A DNA stretch of 64,000 nt from Anaerolineae bacterium (GTDB lineage Bacteria; Chloroflexota; Anaerolineae; Promineifilales; Promineifilaceae), in NCBI GenBank assembly GCA_023382655.1, contig JAHDWK010000008.1, positions 62,001 through 126,000 of the forward strand. Direction: 5' to 3'. Below, piece after piece: positions 33,382 through 42,014 of this stretch. The position numbers were made by a program, and so were the translations under genes. Each line of letters begins with the position of its first letter. Position 1 is the first letter of the stretch. Under the pieces are notes generated by a model. That model saw nothing but the letters and a program-made list of their open reading frames with translations. It did not search any database and was not told the origin of the DNA.

Positions 33382-34708
33382 CCGTCTTCTGCCCACGCAG
33401 CACCAGGAAAACGAGAACGCCTAGCAGAACGACGGCCGTGACTAACAGCAGCAAACCACCCACTGCCAGCCAGCTCACACCGCTGCCGCTGCTGTCAGAC
33501 GTTGCCTCGTTGACTTCCGGGGGCGGGGTACTGCTGCCATCCGGGGCAGCCGCCACTTCGGTGGCAACTGGTGTGGGCACATTGGTACGCACCCGGCTGC
33601 CAAATTCCACCCCTATCACCTGACCCACACTCAAATCCAGCGTGGCGCTGGCCGCCGTCGTCATTTCCAACGCGCCGGGCACAATCTGGGTGATAGTATA
33701 AGTTCCGGCCTCCAATGCTTCAAAACAAACCGGCTCCGGCGAGCCGTTGGAGACCGCCTGCGCCACCAACTGCGTGGAACTGGCAATGGTGAACGTGACC
33801 CCACCCATAAACCCTTCATTGTCATCACGCGCCCCATTGGCATTGTCATCAGCAAAGGCATTGACACAAATGGTGCCGCCGGGCACAGGCGTATTGGTGG
33901 GTACCGGCGTGTCCGTTGGTACCGGCGTATTGGTGGGCGGCACTTCTGGCGTAAAGGTAGGCGTTGGCGGAATCGGCGTGTTGGTGATCGCCGGTGGCGG
34001 CGGCGGTGGCGGTTGGGTGGGCTGTGGCGGCGGCGTATTGGTGGGTGGTGGGCCAACCTCGATCAATTCGGCCGCATCAAACCAGGTATCCAGATGGGCG
34101 CGGCACTGATTGACGCCCTGAACGCCCCAGTTAGCGCTGGTAAACACAGAAATTTGATTACCGGTGGCGGTCACTTCCACGCTAACCTGCTGCCAGGTAT
34201 CCAGCGGGTTAGCGGTTCCGCCCCACACCACATCGGTGTCATTCCACAAGCCGCTGCCGTTGGGGTCAATCCCTACCCGCACATTGGACTGCAACCCCCC
34301 TTCCGATGGACCAGGGAAATCGTTGTTGCCACCAAAAGAGTAGCTCCATACCGAAAAACGGTAGGTACTACCCGCCGTTACCGGCACGGTCTGGAATACC
34401 CCGGCATTCCAGGTATCCCACTGGTTGCCCACATGTTGCGATGTGGACCCCTGTCTGACTAACACGGGATTTGCCTCCTGGCTCCAGTGGGGTAGTTTAT
34501 GATAGCCGTTGGCACAGTCACTAAACTGATCCTGGCTGCTGTTGCGATGCCAGCGTCCCCAATTATTGGCCTCGCCATTGACCTGGAAGGGTTGTTCAAA
34601 ACTGGCGTTTTGCAACAAGTTAGTTTGCGCATTTGTCCTGGTGGTGTGCCCCATTAACACCATCAGGATAACTATCGGGATCAATTTCAGGATTTGTTTG
34701 TTCATCAT
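33377..34708 (-). CDS. Cell-surface protein with carbohydrate-binding-like and SdrD-like domains
   Basis: A 443-residue exported protein. The signal peptide is near residues 5-28 (LIPIVILMVLMGHTTRTNAQ). A beta-sandwich domain of about 190 residues follows (NLLQNASFEQPFQVNG, typical of CBM4/9-like modules). Then comes a Pro/Thr linker (TNTPVPTDTPVPTNTPVP), an SdrD-B-like domain (CVNAFADDNANGARDDNEG, with calcium-type acidic loop) and a C-terminal membrane anchor (WLAVGGLLLLVTAVVLLGVL). It is likely fixed to the membrane with its binding head outside. The next gene upstream shares the SdrD-like plus anchor layout. Function beyond surface binding is unknown. Confidence 0.78.
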   Translation of the reverse strand: MMNKQILKLIPIVILMVLMGHTTRTNAQTNLLQNASFEQPFQVNGEANNWGRWHRNSSQDQFSDCANGYHKLPHWSQEANPVLVRQGSTSQHVGNQWDTWNAGVFQTVPVTAGSTYRFSVWSYSFGGNNDFPGPSEGGLQSNVRVGIDPNGSGLWNDTDVVWGGTANPLDTWQQVSVEVTATGNQISVFTSANWGVQGVNQCRAHLDTWFDAAELIEVGPPPTNTPPPQPTQPPPPPPPAITNTPIPPTPTFTPEVPPTNTPVPTDTPVPTNTPVPGGTICVNAFADDNANGARDDNEGFMGGVTFTIASSTQLVAQAVSNGSPEPVCFEALEAGTYTITQIVPGALEMTTAASATLDLSVGQVIGVEFGSRVRTNVPTPVATEVAAAPDGSSTPPPEVNEATSDSSGSGVSWLAVGGLLLLVTAVVLLGVLVFLVLRGQKTA

Positions 34709-34725
34709 ACTTCCCTCTTCTAAAA

Positions 34726-34798
34726 AGATTCGTAATCAGTAATCCGTCGTCCGTAAGCGGATTATGATTCACGGTTTACGGTTCACGGCCTACGGCCG
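34726..34798. repeat. GTAATCCGT-word repeat between two surface protein genes
   Basis: GTAATCAGTAATCCGTCGTCC words followed by CACGGTTTACGGTTCACGG. The right edge merges with an ACGGCCGT palindrome and contains the stop codon of the LysM protein. Confidence 0.7.
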
Positions 34799-35746
34799 TG
34801 TTCTTACAAAATATATCGCCGCCAGAGTAAGCAGCAAGCCCCCAATAATAACAGCAGCCAGGGGGATCAGGCTAATGGAACTGCCTGCCCGGCCGCCAAC
34901 AGGAGCAAATGTAGACGCGGGAGCCGGCGTTGAGCCAATGACAACCAGAGCGGGTTCAGCCGGATACGGCCGTTCCGTTTCTTCTTCAGTTTCTCCTTCA
35001 TTCGATAAACCAACCGGCGTGGGCAGTACGGCCGTTGCCCCGGCCACCTGGCCGCCAAACGCCAGCAACATCATATCACCCTGGCTCAAAATGACCGCCT
35101 GGCTGCCACTGCTGGTCAGCACTTCCCCCGCCCCCACCGAACGCGCGATCTGATAACTACCGGGAGACAGGGAAATGCAATGTGGTTCGGAAATACCATC
35201 CGTCACATAGTTGGCAATGACCGCGGCGTTGGTGTACACGGTGAAGGCTACCGCCGCCTGCAAAGGCTCGCCACCATCAAACAAGCCGTTGCCATTATTG
35301 TCGTGAAAAGCGGAGAGGCAAACGGCCGTTAGCGGCGGTGTGGGCGATGGTGGGCGGGGTGACGGCGGCGGCAACGTAGCTGTTGGCGTCAAGGTCACAT
35401 CCGGCGTTGGTGTGGTGGGTGGTTCCCCAAAACCCACAATCAACTTTTGCCCCGGCACAATAAAATCTGTCTCCCGCAAATTATTCCATTCCAACAACTG
35501 CGCCAAAGAGATACCGGCCCGCCCGGCAATAGCCCACATCGTATCATCAGTCTGGACAATGGCATAAATAACGCCGGCCTCATCTGGCGTAGCCGTCGGT
35601 TCCACCTGCGCCTGCGCCACACCTGGCAGGCATAACATCAACAGAAGCAAGCATTTAACGCAGAGACGCAGAGGCGCAGGGATTTTTTCCCTCTGCGTCT
35701 CTGTGTCTCTGCGCTGCCAAATCCATCTTCGCCCAGCCATCCCCAT
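34790..35746 (-). CDS. LysM and SdrD-like domain surface protein with membrane anchor
   Basis: A 318-residue protein. A signal-like segment (KCLLLLMLCLPGVAQAQ, residues about 30-46) is followed by one LysM domain (IYAIVQTDDTMWAIAGRAG, WNNLRETDFIVPGQKLIVG), which binds peptidoglycan-type glycans. A Pro/Thr linker, an SdrD-like domain (CLSAFHDNNGNGLFDGGEP) and a C-terminal helix (IPLAAVIIGGLLLTLAAIYFV) follow. The first 29 residues are mostly translated from a CGCAGAGACGCAGAG repeat, so the true start may have been displaced. Related in layout to the neighbouring downstream surface protein. Confidence 0.78.
   Translation of the reverse strand: MGMAGRRWIWQRRDTETQREKIPAPLRLCVKCLLLLMLCLPGVAQAQVEPTATPDEAGVIYAIVQTDDTMWAIAGRAGISLAQLLEWNNLRETDFIVPGQKLIVGFGEPPTTPTPDVTLTPTATLPPPSPRPPSPTPPLTAVCLSAFHDNNGNGLFDGGEPLQAAVAFTVYTNAAVIANYVTDGISEPHCISLSPGSYQIARSVGAGEVLTSSGSQAVILSQGDMMLLAFGGQVAGATAVLPTPVGLSNEGETEEETERPYPAEPALVVIGSTPAPASTFAPVGGRAGSSISLIPLAAVIIGGLLLTLAAIYFVRTRP
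35657..35713. repeat. CGCAGAGACGCAGAG inverted repeat in the LysM gene 5' end
   Basis: Arms 35659-35673 and 35692-35713 of CGCAGAGACGCAGAGG-type words face each other around TTTTTT. Translated in frame just before the signal peptide. Confidence 0.75.
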
Positions 35747-35770
35747 GTTTTACCCCAATTCCACCAATGC

Positions 35771-37861
35771 TCAATTGCGAATACCAACTATTTCCCAACT
35801 ATCCCCCGCCGGATTCTCATTTTCGTCTAACACAGGCAGGCGCACGGCCGTTACCGGATCATAGACGCCCATAATAAGGCGCTGGCTGGTCGGGTCATAC
35901 GGCTGGGGCAATTGCAGCACACGCCGTTCATGCAGCACCACGCCAGGCCGCCACCAATCCGCCTGCCAGGGGCGCACCTGTCCATCGCTGCCACCCGGTG
36001 GCAAATCCACCTGGGCCATCACCCCTGCCGGGCCTACCAGTTGCACAAAGGCGGTTAAATGCGGGGAGACGGCCGTCTCCGCTTCCCAATACAAATCCAC
36101 CTGCGCCGTTTGTGGGTCAAGCCATACGGCCGTGCCCTGGCGCAGCCGTATCTGGTTGCCAAAATTGACCGCTTCCGGCCATTCGGCCGTCTGCGCCGCG
36201 GTTAGCGGTTGGGCATGGTAACGGACATACAGCGGGTAAGCCGACTCTTCCAGATCACCCCGCGCCAATTCGCCGGTGTGCAATGTGACCAGCGCCGGCG
36301 GTGTGATCAGACCTGGCACAAAGCTCAGATCGCCAAATTGCCAGGTGTAGAGCGAAACGGGCTGCCCCACCACCGCGGGCGGCAAACCCGATTCAGGCCG
36401 GAAAAAGACAACATGCTCTAGATCGGCAAGAAAGGGAAGAGAGGGCCACCCCCTTTGTGTGGTTTCGTCCCAAAACCAGCTGTCCAGGTATACGGCCGTG
36501 CCCGCTTCTTCCGTTCGTAGTTGGGCGGCCATTTCCACGGCGGCGGCTTCAAAGAGGAGAGCGGTTTGCGGGTCACGGCCGTAGGCCGCATAGTCGCGCA
36601 CCGTCAGCCACAAACTCAAGGCCAACAGCACCAATACACCCCACTGCCGCACGGCAGCGGGCAGTTTCGGCCACTCCCACAACCAGTTCAACCCCACTGC
36701 GGGAATAAACAGCGCCGCCGGTAAGATACCCGCCGCGCGCAAAAAGTGGGGTGCATCTTCGGCCAGAATGGTGACGCTCAGCATCACCGCCACCCAGAGC
36801 AGCGTAGTGGCGGTCGCCGGTTGCCGCCAGCGGCGCAGGCACCAGACCAACCCGATAAAAAACGGTACAGCCATCAAAGGGTCAAACAACGACCGTGCCA
36901 CCGGATTGTGGCGCAAAATCAAATCTCCCTGCCAGACAAACAGACCCAACGCCCGCCCAATCTGGCGCAACAATAGCCCCCAGGGGTCGCCAGCGTTGAT
37001 GTCCGGGTTAAAAATGGAAACCTGCCCGGAACGACCCAGCAGCATGTCCAGGTGGGTGGCATAAAAGAGGGCGAACGGGATGAGGGTGACGGCCGTACCT
37101 CCCGCAAACCAGACTATGCCCGGCCAGAGCCGCTCTTTTCCTTGCCGCCAGAGTAAAAATAGCCCGACCATTGCCAGCAACAGCGGCGTAAAGCGCACCG
37201 CCAGGTAAGTGTAAAATGCCAGGCCATACACCAACCCGGCCAGGAACCACAACCACCATCGCTGCCGCCGGTAGGCCAGTGTCCCTAACCAGAAGGTAAG
37301 CGCCAGGCAGGACGGCAACAAGATAATGCGCAGCCCAATATGGCTGAGGTGTACCGGCCACAATGTCACCGCCCACAGCCAGGCGGCAAATAACCCCACG
37401 CGCCAGCCAAACCAGGCTCGCGCCAGCCAGAACACCGGCAGCACGGTGACAATGCCCACCAATGCCGCCCCCAGGCGCACGGCCGTCACCGAACGACCCA
37501 ACAACCCCACAAAAAAAGCGGTCAGGTAAATGTAGGCGGGTTCACGGCCGTTATTGGCCGTAAAAAAAACAGCCAGTTCCCCGTCCAACACCCGCAGCGC
37601 ATCCAGCCCGTTAAATGCTTCGTCCCGATACAAACCCGGTGGAATGGCGCCCAACTGCCAAAAGCGCAGCGCCGCCGCCACACCAACCACTAATAGCAAC
37701 AAGGCCCACCCCCACCGCAATGGGCGCTTGTGGGGTGAGCCTGAATTGTTGTTAAGAAAGGGGTGGGTAAACTGCCTGTCGTTTGTCAAAGCGGGGCAAG
37801 TATAGCAAAATGAAGGACTGTGGCAATAACCGGACAGGTCATGCAGACCTGTCCGGTTCAT
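35771..37861 (-). CDS. Membrane glycosyltransferase, ArnT/GT39-like
   Basis: A membrane protein of up to 696 residues with about 11-12 spans. The first periplasmic loop, LGAIPPGLYRDEAFNGLDALRVLDG, carries the Asp-Glu of the ArnT/PMT (GT-C, PF13231-like) active site, and YLTAFFVGLLGRSVTAVRL follows as in the family. These enzymes move sugars from polyprenyl-phosphate to lipids or proteins outside the membrane. The N-terminal 40 residues up to the first span are not convincing: the ATG at 37861 lies at a perfect hairpin, and a later non-ATG start near 37790 is possible. The soluble C-terminal 200 residues are beta-rich. Confidence 0.8.
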   Translation of the reverse strand: MNRTGLHDLSGYCHSPSFCYTCPALTNDRQFTHPFLNNNSGSPHKRPLRWGWALLLLVVGVAAALRFWQLGAIPPGLYRDEAFNGLDALRVLDGELAVFFTANNGREPAYIYLTAFFVGLLGRSVTAVRLGAALVGIVTVLPVFWLARAWFGWRVGLFAAWLWAVTLWPVHLSHIGLRIILLPSCLALTFWLGTLAYRRQRWWLWFLAGLVYGLAFYTYLAVRFTPLLLAMVGLFLLWRQGKERLWPGIVWFAGGTAVTLIPFALFYATHLDMLLGRSGQVSIFNPDINAGDPWGLLLRQIGRALGLFVWQGDLILRHNPVARSLFDPLMAVPFFIGLVWCLRRWRQPATATTLLWVAVMLSVTILAEDAPHFLRAAGILPAALFIPAVGLNWLWEWPKLPAAVRQWGVLVLLALSLWLTVRDYAAYGRDPQTALLFEAAAVEMAAQLRTEEAGTAVYLDSWFWDETTQRGWPSLPFLADLEHVVFFRPESGLPPAVVGQPVSLYTWQFGDLSFVPGLITPPALVTLHTGELARGDLEESAYPLYVRYHAQPLTAAQTAEWPEAVNFGNQIRLRQGTAVWLDPQTAQVDLYWEAETAVSPHLTAFVQLVGPAGVMAQVDLPPGGSDGQVRPWQADWWRPGVVLHERRVLQLPQPYDPTSQRLIMGVYDPVTAVRLPVLDENENPAGDSWEIVGIRN
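37828..37858. repeat. AACCGGACAGGTC hairpin between divergent genes
   Basis: Arms 37828-37840 and 37846-37858 are perfect 13-base reverse complements with a 5-base loop. It lies between the GT39-like gene and the divergent GT4 gene. Confidence 0.85.
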
Positions 37862-37873
37862 TTAACGGAACCT

Positions 37874-39013
37874 ATGAAAGTATTGATGTTATCCAAAGCG
37901 TGCCTGGTAGGGGCTTACCAACGCAAGCTAGAAGAAATCGCCCAATTTGAAGACGTAGAGTTGACGGTGATTGTACCGCCGGTCTGGTTGGATCCAGCCG
38001 GGGCCGTGACATTGGAACGGGCGCACACACAAGGCTACCGGTTGTTGGTAGACCCTATCCGCTTCAATGGACAGTTCCACACGTATTACTTCCCCAAATT
38101 GAAGCAGCGCCTCGATGAAATCCGGCCTGATATTGTGCACATTGACGAAGAGCCATACAACCTGGCGACCTGGCTGGCGCTGCGGCAGGCGCGGCAGGCA
38201 GGTGCAAAAACGCTTTTTTTTTCCTGGCAAAATATGGATAAACAATATCCACTGCCGTTTCGCTTTTTGGAGCAACAAGTGTTGGCCGGGATAGACTTCG
38301 CCATCATGGGGAACCAGGAGGCGGCTTGTGTCTGGCATAACAAGGGTTTCAGCAGGCCACACCGGGTCATTCCCCAGTTCGGAGTTGACCCCGATTTTTT
38401 CTGCCCGCCATCACAACGCGATGCCGGGCGTGGGTTCATTATCGGCGCGGCGAACCGGCGATTGCTGCCGGAAAAAGGGGTAGACGTGTTGCTGCGGGCG
38501 GTAGCCGGGCTGCCGGGCATCTGGCGGCTGCATATTGCCGGGGATGGCCCGGCACGGCCGTCGCTCGTCCAGTTAGCCCACGATTTAGGCATTGCCGAAC
38601 GGGTCTTTTTTGATGGCCCCATTTCCTCGCTGCAAATGCCCGCTTATTTACAGCAACTAGATGTGCTGGTACTTAGTTCGCGCACCACATCCCAATGGAA
38701 AGAGCAGTTTGGCCGAGTCCTCATTGAAGCGATGGCGTGTGAGACGGCCGTCATCGGCGCCAACAGTGGTGAAATCCCCCATGTCATTGGTGATGCCGGG
38801 CTGGTGTTTGAAGAGGAAGATATAGCCGGGCTGCGCGAACATTTGATGACCTTGATGGAGCATCGAGAAGTGCGAGATAGATTAGGGTGGCACGGCCGTG
38901 AACGGGTGCTGCAACATTACACCCAGCAGCAAATCGCCGCCCAAACAGTGGCAGCATACCGGGACATCCTGGCGCAATCAGGTATACTTGCGCCCGCTGT
39001 TCATAAACCGTAA
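37874..39013 (+). CDS. Glycosyltransferase family 4
   Basis: A 379-residue GT-B enzyme. The N-terminal domain begins MKVLMLSKACLVGAYQRKLEE with the DIVHIDEEPY motif. The C-terminal domain has the family 4 pattern: NRRLLPEKGVDVLLRA, LHIAGDGPARPSL and FGRVLIEAMACETAVIGANSGEIP. The nucleotide-sugar donor is bound by the conserved Glu pair of EAMA...E. The product is probably an envelope polysaccharide, given the neighbours. ATG 37874 is supported over the upstream frame because the extension reads the hairpin. The TPR-like gene follows 55 bases on. Confidence 0.9.
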   Translation: MKVLMLSKACLVGAYQRKLEEIAQFEDVELTVIVPPVWLDPAGAVTLERAHTQGYRLLVDPIRFNGQFHTYYFPKLKQRLDEIRPDIVHIDEEPYNLATWLALRQARQAGAKTLFFSWQNMDKQYPLPFRFLEQQVLAGIDFAIMGNQEAACVWHNKGFSRPHRVIPQFGVDPDFFCPPSQRDAGRGFIIGAANRRLLPEKGVDVLLRAVAGLPGIWRLHIAGDGPARPSLVQLAHDLGIAERVFFDGPISSLQMPAYLQQLDVLVLSSRTTSQWKEQFGRVLIEAMACETAVIGANSGEIPHVIGDAGLVFEEEDIAGLREHLMTLMEHREVRDRLGWHGRERVLQHYTQQQIAAQTVAAYRDILAQSGILAPAVHKP

Positions 39014-39063
39014 TCGGTAATCCGTAATCCAACCGCCGATTGCTGACTACCGACCACCGATTA
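39011..39063. repeat. GTAATCGGT-word repeat between GT4 and the next gene
   Basis: TAATCGGT (39011-39018) pairs with ACCGATTA (39056-39063); between them further GTAATCCG and CCGACCACCG words. Confidence 0.6.
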
Positions 39064-39068
39064 CCAAT

Positions 39069-40178
39069 ATGAGTGAAGTAATGCCCCCGGCAGAAAAACC
39101 ACCGGAAACGGCTGCACCTACGGAAACCGCCGTTTTTACCGAACCAACCACGACGACAGAGCCCACACCAGCGCCACGCCGCACCGCGCGCCTGGTTGGC
39201 ATTGGCCTCATCATCCTGTCGGTGATCATGGCCTGGCTGCTGTTGATTGGGTATCTGGGTTACCAGAGTGGGCAGCGTCAACTTACCACGCGCCAGCAAA
39301 CGGAATTGGTAACCAACCTGGAGCGCCAGACAGCGCTGGCCGCAGATAACATCAACCAGGGGAATTTCACCCTGGCGCTACTTCGCCTGGAATGGGTGTT
39401 AGCCCGCGAACCACAAAACAGTGAGGCGCTGCGGCTGCAAGCGGCAGCAACGGCAGCGTTGGCGGCCCAAAACCAATCGGTTTCAGCCGCGCTCACCCCC
39501 ACGCCTCTCCAGCCCACCGCCACACCCGAACCATCACCTACGCCCGGCCAGATCACCAGCCCGGAGGCAGAGTTGCAGCGCCTGCGCCGCCTCAGCGTCA
39601 GCAAAGAGTGGGCCGAAGCAGTTTCTGGCCTGATTGCTTTCCAGCAGCAGTTTCCCAGCTATGAACGTGAAGAGACAGACCAATTACTCTTTGACGCTTA
39701 TCTGGGGCACAGTCAGAGCCTATTTGAAGGAAATCAATCGGAGCGCGGTTTGTACTATCTGGCACAGGCTGAAAAATTGGGCAGCCTGCCCCAGGCAATG
39801 CGTGACTACCAGACCTGGGCCAAATTGTATACACAAGGCATTTCCTATTACGGCGTGAATTGGGAGGTGGCCGCTTCCTTTTTCCGCGATTTATGTCTGG
39901 CAGCTCCCTTTTATGGTGATTCCTGCGCCAAGCTGCTCCAAATTTTAGTCGCGCGTGGCGACCAATATGCTTTCCTGGAAGATTGGTGCCCGGCGCAGTT
40001 GTGGTATGAAGAAGCCAGGCAGCAATCGAATGATGGGGAATTGGTAGGCAAATTGGAGACAGCCCGCAACGGCTGTCTGTCAGCCACCCCTACTCCCAGC
40101 GAACCAATTACCGGAACGTTACCGTTGACACACACCCTGCCTATAACCGGCGCGCCGTTTATCATTCCCGCGCCATAG
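39069..40178 (+). CDS. Membrane-anchored TPR-like protein
   Basis: A 369-residue protein. A short cytoplasmic Thr/Pro/Glu-rich head (about 40 residues) is followed by one membrane span (LVGIGLIILSVIMAWLLLIGYLGY), then helical pairs resembling TPRs (NFTLALLRLEWVLAREPQNSEALRLQAA and later GLYYLAQAEKLGSLPQAMRDYQTW). A Pro/Thr linker separates two helical groups, and the tail is Pro/Thr-rich. No enzyme motif. It lies 17 bases upstream of the LuxR-kelch gene, so the two may form a sensing pair. Confidence 0.7.
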   Translation: MSEVMPPAEKPPETAAPTETAVFTEPTTTTEPTPAPRRTARLVGIGLIILSVIMAWLLLIGYLGYQSGQRQLTTRQQTELVTNLERQTALAADNINQGNFTLALLRLEWVLAREPQNSEALRLQAAATAALAAQNQSVSAALTPTPLQPTATPEPSPTPGQITSPEAELQRLRRLSVSKEWAEAVSGLIAFQQQFPSYEREETDQLLFDAYLGHSQSLFEGNQSERGLYYLAQAEKLGSLPQAMRDYQTWAKLYTQGISYYGVNWEVAASFFRDLCLAAPFYGDSCAKLLQILVARGDQYAFLEDWCPAQLWYEEARQQSNDGELVGKLETARNGCLSATPTPSEPITGTLPLTHTLPITGAPFIIPAP

Positions 40179-40195
40179 TGATATGATTCATTATT

Positions 40196-41596
40196 ATGCC
40201 TGAACTGGGAGAACCTCTAAGCGATCGTGAAATGGATGTGTTACGCTGCCTGTCTAAAGGGGCCGGAAACAAGGAAATTGCGGCCGAACTATTCATCAGC
40301 GAAAACACAGTAAAAGTGCATCTGCGAAACATTTTCACCAAACTGGGTGTGGCGACGCGCACAGAAGCGGCGACAGTGGCTTTGCAGCAAGGGCTGATTG
40401 GCGTACCAGGGGCGGACGCGCCTGTCCCGAATGGGGACGGAGCAGCTTCGCCGTTAGCCCACACAATCCCGGAAACCCCCGACGAACCAGCTTTTCGTGA
40501 ATCAGCGCCGGTGACAGACACGGCCGTCACGGAAACGGCCGTGCCCGCAGGCCGTCGTTGGTCGGGGGCGCTGGCAGTGGTGGGGCTGGCGTTGCTGGTG
40601 GTGCTGGTTTTGGCGGTCATTGCCAGCCGGCAGAACAGCCTGGCAGCAACACCCACGCCCACCCCGTATGTTTCGGTGGATTTGGGCGAAAATTGGCGGA
40701 CGATACGGCCATTGCCCGCACCCCGTTCGGGCATGGCCGCACAGACGGTGGGGACAAATGTGTATGTGCTGGGTGGGGAAACGGCTGAAGGTATTACCAA
40801 TTCGGCGCTGGCCTATGAGGCGCAGAGCGGGATATGGACGGAAGTGGCAGCCAAGCCAACGGCCGTGACCGATGCCTCCGCCGCCACGCTTTTTGGCGAA
40901 ATTTTTGTGCCCGGCGGCCGGTTGGCTGATGGGCAGCCGACAAATATGCTGGAGGTATATAGCCCGGCCAATAATGCCTGGCGCGTGGCCCAATCATTAC
41001 CACATCCCATAGCCGGTGGTCTGGCCCTCTCGGATGGTAGTTTTCTTTACCTTTTTGGTGGCTGGGATGGTGAAAACTATCTGGATACCGCCTATCTATA
41101 TGACCCTGTGCAGGATCGCTGGCAACCACTACCCTCTATGTCCCATGCGCGGGCCAACCTGGTGGGGGGAACGCTCTTTGGCTTCCTTTATGCTGTTGGC
41201 GGGAATGACGAAGAAAACAACCTGGCCGTCTGTGAACAGTTCAACCCGCAAACAGGAGAATGGCAAAGTTGCCCGCCGATGTTACGTCCCCGCAGCAGAG
41301 CGGGCGCAGCCACTATTTTGAACAAGTTATATGTGGTAGGGGGTGAACAAGTTGGTGAGACATCGGCCTCTTTTAGCGAACTGTATGACCCGGTTGGGCA
41401 ACAGTGGACTATTTTGAATACGCCGGTTCTGGCGGACGCTGCCACCTGGGGCAACTTCGGCGCGGCACATGTAGAAACCAGATTGTTTATGATAGGTGGG
41501 CAGCACGATGGGGAGATGGTGGCTGACGCTTACCAGTATTCGCCGCTGGTCTACCAGACCTTCATTCCGGCAGCTTCGTCACGGGGTGAGGAGTGA
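40196..41596 (+). CDS. LuxR-type HTH, membrane span and kelch propeller fusion
   Basis: A 466-residue protein with an unusual order. Residues about 6-66 are a LuxR/GerE helix-turn-helix (LSDREMDVLRCLSKGAGNKE, SENTVKVHLRNIFTKLGVATR), the DNA-binding part of response regulators. Residues about 122-143 are a single membrane span. Residues about 160-460 are kelch repeats (MAAQTVGTNVYVLGGE, SFLYLFGGWDGENY, YAVGGNDEEN, LYVVGGEQVGE) forming a beta-propeller. With the HTH inside and the propeller outside, this could be a one-component membrane transcription factor that responds to an external ligand. That is inference. It is transcribed 17 bases after the TPR-like gene. Confidence 0.85.
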   Translation: MPELGEPLSDREMDVLRCLSKGAGNKEIAAELFISENTVKVHLRNIFTKLGVATRTEAATVALQQGLIGVPGADAPVPNGDGAASPLAHTIPETPDEPAFRESAPVTDTAVTETAVPAGRRWSGALAVVGLALLVVLVLAVIASRQNSLAATPTPTPYVSVDLGENWRTIRPLPAPRSGMAAQTVGTNVYVLGGETAEGITNSALAYEAQSGIWTEVAAKPTAVTDASAATLFGEIFVPGGRLADGQPTNMLEVYSPANNAWRVAQSLPHPIAGGLALSDGSFLYLFGGWDGENYLDTAYLYDPVQDRWQPLPSMSHARANLVGGTLFGFLYAVGGNDEENNLAVCEQFNPQTGEWQSCPPMLRPRSRAGAATILNKLYVVGGEQVGETSASFSELYDPVGQQWTILNTPVLADAATWGNFGAAHVETRLFMIGGQHDGEMVADAYQYSPLVYQTFIPAASSRGEE

Positions 41597-41668
41597 GGGA
41601 GTTACCGGCAATCAGTAATCGGTTATCGGTAAACCGTTATTGGGGGAGGGGCTGGTCCCTGGCAGGTG

Positions 41669-41977
41669 TTATTCGGCAAAGGATTCGGCAAAGAACCAGG
41701 TGATGAGTTTGGCATCGGCCCAGGGTTTGAGCGCCTGGATGAGTTGGACGCCTGTTTCACTGACGACGGCCGTTTGAAAAGTCGCCTCATTTGCAAAATA
41801 AAGCTCCAACATCAGATGATAACGAGACTGTCCACCCGGTTTGTGGGCAATGCGGCTCACTTCCCGGCGCAGCAAGTTGGGCAGCGATTCCGCCAACGGC
41901 AGGTGGGTATCAGAGAAAAAAGCCTCCAGTTGGGCTTCATCGTCTACTTTGCGATAAATGGTGACAAATTTGTACAT
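41669..41977 (-). CDS. EthD-family protein
   Basis: A 102-residue ferredoxin-like protein of the EthD family: YKFVTIYRKVDDEAQLEAFF, followed by DTHLPLAESLPNLLRREVSR and the C-terminal strand ADAKLITWFFAESF. Members often act with monooxygenases or as small ligand-binding dimers; most are uncharacterised. It is the last gene after the cytochrome c cluster, separated by 37 bases, and may be part of that transcript. The region from 41597 to 41668 holds only short repeat words. Confidence 0.75.
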   Translation of the reverse strand: MYKFVTIYRKVDDEAQLEAFFSDTHLPLAESLPNLLRREVSRIAHKPGGQSRYHLMLELYFANEATFQTAVVSETGVQLIQALKPWADAKLITWFFAESFAE

Positions 41978-42014
41978 GAAGGATTGGAGATGGGAGATTG
42001 TTTACTCTCCCATC

